Shown here piece by piece: positions 8,136-10,855 of a stretch of DNA of 10,855 nucleotides (its first letter is position 1; each line of letters starts with the position of its first letter). Made by a program: the position numbers and the translations under genes. A model generated the notes under the pieces. That model was not told the origin of the DNA. It saw only the letters and a list, made by a program, of their open reading frames with translations, and searched no databases. Source of the DNA: Hyphomonas sp. UBA5111 (GTDB lineage Bacteria > Pseudomonadota > Alphaproteobacteria > Caulobacterales > Hyphomonadaceae); contig DHZF01000032.1 in NCBI GenBank assembly GCA_002414505.1, forward strand, positions 19,828 through 30,682, written 5' to 3'.

Positions 8136-8888
8136 TCAATTCTTGTAATAATCCGCTGTCATCGTCACGGAAACGGGGCCGACGGGAATACCGTCAGGCC
8201 AAGGCAAATCGACAACTGCCTGGGTTCCCGCAATGATGTTGCGGTTGTCAAGTTTGGACACGGCCTCACCCGACAGGTCTATTGCGCGATCCCCCGCCCG
8301 GACAGTCAAGACAGTGTTTTGCAGGATGGCGCGGCGCTTGCCCGTATTCCGGACGGTGAGCCTCAATTGCGGCTCATCGGCATCGGTCCGGGCGAGTTCG
8401 CTGGCAACAAGTTCGGCGTTAGGAGACCCCTCTTTCGGCAGCACATAGAGTGCCGCTTCATAGCGAAACCCCACACTGACATCCATGAGGCGCTTGTCGC
8501 CAGCGTCCTCGTGCGCATACGGAATTGGCAATTGCTCCACGACCAGACGATATGCGAGTTCAATGTCGGGGTCTGGGTCGCCAATCCATTGCGCGCGTAT
8601 GGACTGGCTCTGTCCGGGCGCCAGTACCAGCTGGGGAGGGGTGACAATGAAATTGTCGAATTCCGGCTGACGGATCTCGTTTCCCTGATTATCTGCAGAA
8701 CGCTGGAAAACCTCGATCTGAATGGCAATCGGTTCTGCGTGCGTATTCTTTATAACGAATGTCCTGGAGGCGCCGGCCCCACTTGGCGTGAACTGCGCGA
8801 CGATTGGGGCGAACTCATAAGCCCATGCCGCAGGCGATACCGAAGCCAACATGCCGGCTAACAAGATGAACAATGCTCGAAACAGCAT
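8136..8888 (-). CDS. Periplasmic pilus-assembly chaperone
   Basis: This 250-residue PapD-like chaperone would bind pilin subunits in the periplasm by donor-strand complementation and hand them to the usher. A signal peptide of ~23 residues ends at AWA-YEF. The first Ig-like domain (~24-150) contains the family signatures TPPQLVLAPGQSQSIRAQW (83-101) and AYRLVVEQLP (112-121). The second (~155-250) covers LRLTVRNTGKRRAIL and ends TADYYKN. I chose ATG 8888 because GGAGGA lies 6 bases upstream and the signal peptide begins there. The frame stays open up to 8975, but that extension would run through the hairpin at 8928-8964 and has no signal-like character. It lies between the pilin and the usher, 9 bases before the usher start. 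Confidence 0.92.
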   Translation of the reverse strand: MLFRALFILLAGMLASVSPAAWAYEFAPIVAQFTPSGAGASRTFVIKNTHAEPIAIQIEVFQRSADNQGNEIRQPEFDNFIVTPPQLVLAPGQSQSIRAQWIGDPDPDIELAYRLVVEQLPIPYAHEDAGDKRLMDVSVGFRYEAALYVLPKEGSPNAELVASELARTDADEPQLRLTVRNTGKRRAILQNTVLTVRAGDRAIDLSGEAVSKLDNRNIIAGTQAVVDLPWPDGIPVGPVSVTMTADYYKN

Positions 8889-8917
8889 CTGCGTCCTCCG
8901 CTGGATAAACCTGTGTT

Positions 8918-8965
8918 TCAAAAAGGTGTCAGGTGGCGCGGACGTTGGAGCGGCGCCACCTGACG
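8918..8965 (-). terminator. Intercistronic hairpin with T-run: attenuator after the major pilin gene
   Basis: GTCAGGTGGCGC (8928-8939) and GCGCCACCTGAC (8953-8964) form a perfect 12-bp stem with a 13-base loop. On the - strand the stem is followed by ACC and then five T residues (8924-8920). It sits 18 bases after the pilin stop and 40 bases before the chaperone start. This is the form of an intrinsic terminator within an operon. Partial read-through would give much pilin message and less chaperone, usher and adhesin message, matching the need for many pilin copies per pilus. It could also protect the 3' end of a pilin mRNA. Confidence 0.7.
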
Positions 8966-8982
8966 ATCTCATCACGATGGGC

Positions 8983-9504
8983 CTAGTAGTCAGCCGCCAG
9001 GGTGATGGTCAGCACGTCGGAATATGTACCGGCGACGGCATACTCGCTCGGGGAGTCGAACGAGAGGTCGAGATTTCCGGTGCGTGTGCCACCATTGAGC
9101 AGAATATTCACCCAGTCATTGTTGGTGACAATCGTAACCGGCGTGCCCTGCATGTCGGCCGAATTGGTGACCGTCGGGCTGAAGATGCCGAGACCAAGCC
9201 AACTCGCTTCGACGTCATAGTCGATGTTCACCCCACCGGTACTCTCATTGTGGTACATGCCACCATTCAAGGATTCGAGCGAGACGGTGTAGGGAGAGTT
9301 GCAGGAATACAGGATTGTCAACGAGCCCTGATTGCCGGTGTCCAGCATGTCGACGTCGTAGCTTGCAGATCCTTCAGGAACCAGTTCGCAATTGCTTTCG
9401 ACTTCGCCGCCCAAGGTGATTTCCAGGCTTTCGGAGTCCAGAGCGGATGCCGAACCCGCTGTGAGTGCGACTGCTGCCGCAATAGCTGTAAGTGTACGCT
9501 TCAT
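8983..9504 (-). CDS. Major pilin subunit of an archaic chaperone-usher pilus (spore coat U-like)
   Basis: This 173-residue secreted protein is the first gene of the pilus operon and the likely main shaft subunit. The signal peptide (1-21, MKRTLTAIAAAVALTAGSASA) is followed by LDSESLEITLGG, whose alternating hydrophobic residues suit an N-terminal donor strand. One Ig-like fold follows with Cys39 and Cys68, probably a disulphide. The C-terminus AGTYSDVLTITLAADY matches that of the tip adhesin and is typical of the spore coat U/archaic pilin family. ATG 9504 is chosen because GAGGG lies 7 bases upstream and the signal peptide starts there; a longer open frame to 9591 would cross a hairpin. The 94-base gap to the chaperone gene holds an attenuator-like hairpin. 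Confidence 0.88.
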   Translation of the reverse strand: MKRTLTAIAAAVALTAGSASALDSESLEITLGGEVESNCELVPEGSASYDVDMLDTGNQGSLTILYSCNSPYTVSLESLNGGMYHNESTGGVNIDYDVEASWLGLGIFSPTVTNSADMQGTPVTIVTNNDWVNILLNGGTRTGNLDLSFDSPSEYAVAGTYSDVLTITLAADY

Positions 9505-9522
9505 TGTGGTACCCTCAATTTT

Positions 9523-9655
9523 CCCGGCATGGGTGCAAGCCATAGCCGGGGTGTTCTGCCCCGCCACCATTGGCTGGACAGTGCATCCCACGCGAGTGGG
9601 TAGGAGTGGCGGGAATCCGCCAATTCAGGTCACGGGGCATAGCTGTCCCGTGACC
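9523..9655 (-). promoter_or_regulatory. Structured 5' leader of the pilin operon with three successive hairpins
   Basis: Three inverted repeats lie in tandem upstream of the pilin start. GGTCACGGG (9628-9636) pairs perfectly with CCCGTGACC (9647-9655). CCCGCCAC (9560-9567) pairs perfectly with GTGGCGGG (9606-9613) and encloses a smaller CCCAC-GCGA-GTGGG stem (9587-9600). CCCGGCATGG (9523-9532) pairs with CCATAGCCGGG (9540-9550), leaving one bulged base. The last hairpin ends about 6 bases before the ribosome binding site in transcript sense. None has a T-run after it on the - strand, so they look like an mRNA-stabilising or regulated leader, not terminators. No known riboswitch is recognised. 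Confidence 0.5.
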
Positions 9656-9810
9656 ACACCTCGAACCCTGTTAGATTCGTAAGTGATCTCTGATGTCATG
9701 ATGTTTTCGAACTGAGTGCGCCCGAATTTTTATCGCTTCTTTGCTGTCCCCAAGATTCTCGTCTCCGATCCCTTGCCATGTTCTATGTCTAAAAATTCGT
9801 TTCATGCTTC

Positions 9811-9829
9811 CAGTATTGCGTAAGTACTG
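9811..9829. promoter_or_regulatory. 19-bp dyad, possible operator
   Basis: CAGTATTGCGTAAGTACTG has 5-bp arms (CAGTA and TACTG), with one further matched pair inside after a G-T position. Such short dyads suit dimeric repressors. No specific regulator is recognised, and chance cannot be excluded. Confidence 0.2.
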
Positions 9830-9851
9830 AAAGATGCGTCCCCGAATTTCC

Positions 9852-9894
9852 CCTCCGACATTCCGATACAATCGGAGGTTAACTGATTATTAAC
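9852..9894. promoter_or_regulatory. CtrA-type box (TTAA-N7-TTAAC) with adjoining dyad
   Basis: Bases 9879-9894 read TTAA-CTGATTA-TTAAC, a full match to the CtrA consensus of alphaproteobacteria. The site is symmetric as GTTAA-N7-TTAAC (9878-9894). Directly beside it CCTCCGA (9852-9858) and TCGGAGG (9872-9878) are inverted copies, and an alternative dyad TCCGAT-ACA-ATCGGA overlaps at 9862-9876. The box lies about 375 bases upstream of the pilin start. It could activate or repress that operon, or serve a transcript running the other way. No clear -10 element was identified on either strand. Confidence 0.55.
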
Positions 9895-10404
9895 GCCCCT
9901 TTCAGGTATTCTCAACACCCAAATTATTACAAACGGGGTCTCAAGAGGCGGCGGAAACCCCTCGAGGGCGAGTGAGCCCCGTGATTACGCATGCAGAACG
10001 AATCCGTGTACTGAGGTGTAACTGGCAGGACCTGGGCCAGCTTCGCCCCTCATACAGAATGTGAACGCTTCCCCGCAGGCATTCATGCAATCCGTAGTTG
10101 GATATGCAGGGGCCGCCGAAACATATTTCTGAGTGTGCGGTGCACAATATATCAAAGAAGAGAGGCCGGGCCGATCAAGCAGGCTACCCGGCTCACAAAG
10201 AACTCAGGACAAATTACGCCTGAAAAGCGAGCAAATCTTCTTCGCGCTGCACAACAAGATTTTCGTCTTTTCCCGACCAGAAATGTTCATTCCGGAAGCA
10301 TTCGACCCGAATATAGGGGGCTGAGTATTTGCTAAGTTCAGAATATGGATGATTTGAGATCAAGTGAGGCCGTAATGACACCCATCCTGATCCGTGTGTG
10401 ACGA

Positions 10405-10855
10405 TCAGCGTGTCGCGTCAGGATCCGGCAAGGGAGCCGGCAAATCGGCCAATGCGTTCAGTGCGGAGATCAGCGTGGCCCATTGTTCGGCTCCAAGCTG
10501 GGCCTTCAGGGCCTGCTGGGCCGCATCCCATCTCGTCACGATGTCCGCCAAGAGGCACCGGCCCGCGTCCGTCAGGCGGACATGGCGTGTGCGGCTGCCC
10601 TCGGGGGTGAATGTCTCGACCCGGCCAGCACGTTCCAGCGCAGCGATATTGCGGATCATGGTGGTGCGCTCGGTGCGCATCCGGGCCGCAAAGTCCGCGA
10701 CAGAAATGTCTTTCAGATAATAGAGCTGCATCAGCAGGGAGGCCTGTCCGGGCGCAATGCCGGCGCCATCCAGATAAGCCCCATAGTGGCGGGACAGCGC
10801 GCGATTGGCGGCGCGGGTCGCCTCGGCCATGCAGACATGCGGGCTGTGGCGGGTG
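10405..10855 (-). CDS. MarR-family transcriptional regulator, probably 5'-truncated by the window edge
   Basis: This winged-helix regulator would bind DNA as a dimer, often responding to small ligands or oxidants. Counting from ATG 10830 (141 residues), the DNA-binding core is at ~42-95: ISVADFAARM, recognition helix with RTERTTMIRNIAALERAGRV (52-71), wing PEGSRTRHVRLTDAGR. Flanking helices (~3-38 and ~96-130) form the dimer interface. ATG 10830 has no Shine-Dalgarno, and the frame stays open to the window end, reading RHSPHVC just before that Met. A Cys near the start of helix 1 is common in this family, so the true start probably lies outside. It points towards the pilus leader region but is separated by about 750 bases; whether it controls that operon is unknown. 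Confidence 0.85.
   Translation of the reverse strand, partial: TRHSPHVCMAEATRAANRALSRHYGAYLDGAGIAPGQASLLMQLYYLKDISVADFAARMRTERTTMIRNIAALERAGRVETFTPEGSRTRHVRLTDAGRCLLADIVTRWDAAQQALKAQLGAEQWATLISALNALADLPAPLPDPDATR

Larger units (their letters stand above)
9656..10404. other. Long intergenic region with regulatory dyads and no convincing gene
   Basis: About 750 bases between the pilin leader and the regulator gene carry no open frame with a good start and recognisable protein. The left half (9811-9894) clusters a 19-bp dyad, a second dyad and a CtrA-type box, so the pilin promoter probably lies near here. The right half (about 9985-10290) holds only weak short frames. One on the - strand, ending at TAA 9985-9987, reads with several cysteines but has no ATG-plus-ribosome-site start. 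A small RNA or a decayed gene is possible. Confidence 0.4.

Noticed and set aside
8889..8975. N-terminal extension of the chaperone to ATG 8975
   Set aside because: It would translate through the terminator-like hairpin and place 29 non-signal residues before a good signal peptide with its own GGAGGA site.
9505..9591. N-terminal extension of the pilin to ATG 9591
   Set aside because: The signal peptide and Shine-Dalgarno (GAGGG) clearly mark ATG 9504; the extension covers leader hairpins.
9727..9753. Possible - strand promoter TTGGGG-N15-TAAAAA
   Set aside because: The spacer is too short and the -35 match weak; it cannot be distinguished from chance in this AT-richer stretch.
9959..9968. 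10-bp palindrome CCCTCGAGGG
   Set aside because: Short, isolated, and without a loop or partner element; expected by chance at this length scale.
10133..10324. + strand frame of 63 codons starting with GTG in the long gap
   Set aside because: No ribosome site, no recognisable protein, and an equally long overlapping frame starts two bases later.

Overview
The window comes from a Gram-negative bacterium, most likely an alphaproteobacterium of the Caulobacterales/Hyphomonadaceae kind. This rests on high-GC coding sequence with well-formed Shine-Dalgarno sites, an outer-membrane usher, a GAF-GGDEF cyclase and a perfect CtrA-type box (TTAA-N7-TTAAC). The genus cannot be fixed from this sequence. 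No tRNA, rRNA or CRISPR array is visible.

Left part (1-2500). A perfect 23-bp inverted repeat brackets the first 157 bases, with its left arm at the window edge. After about 270 bases without a convincing gene comes a + strand gene for a secreted zinc-dependent phospholipase C with a C-terminal WSC domain (429-2384). One in-frame TAA at codon 94 breaks it, separating the signal peptide and N-terminal zinc ligands from the rest. The gene looks poorer in GC than its neighbours. A hairpin at 2457-2485 probably ends its transcript.

Middle (2500-4508). A possible 33-codon leader ORF lies directly upstream of a membrane-bound diguanylate cyclase. That protein has two transmembrane helices around a helical sensor, then HAMP, GAF and GGEEF domains. 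Its catalytic motif is intact and its product-inhibition I-site is degenerate.

Right part (4526-9504, - strand). A compact four-gene archaic-type chaperone-usher pilus operon reads pilin, chaperone, usher, two-domain tip adhesin. Chaperone to usher and usher to adhesin are tightly spaced (9 and 1 nt). A 12-bp hairpin with a T-run between pilin and chaperone looks like an attenuator that would keep pilin mRNA in excess. The pilin has a leader with three consecutive hairpins. About 375 bp upstream of its start lies the CtrA-type box, next to other dyads.

Far right (9656-10855). About 750 bases hold regulatory-looking sequence but no convincing gene. They are followed by a MarR-family regulator on the - strand whose 5' end probably lies beyond the window.

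The pilus operon and the cyclase converge with a 17-nt gap. A c-di-GMP enzyme, surface pili and a cell-cycle-type control box together suggest a surface-attachment locus. That link is inferred from position and family knowledge only.
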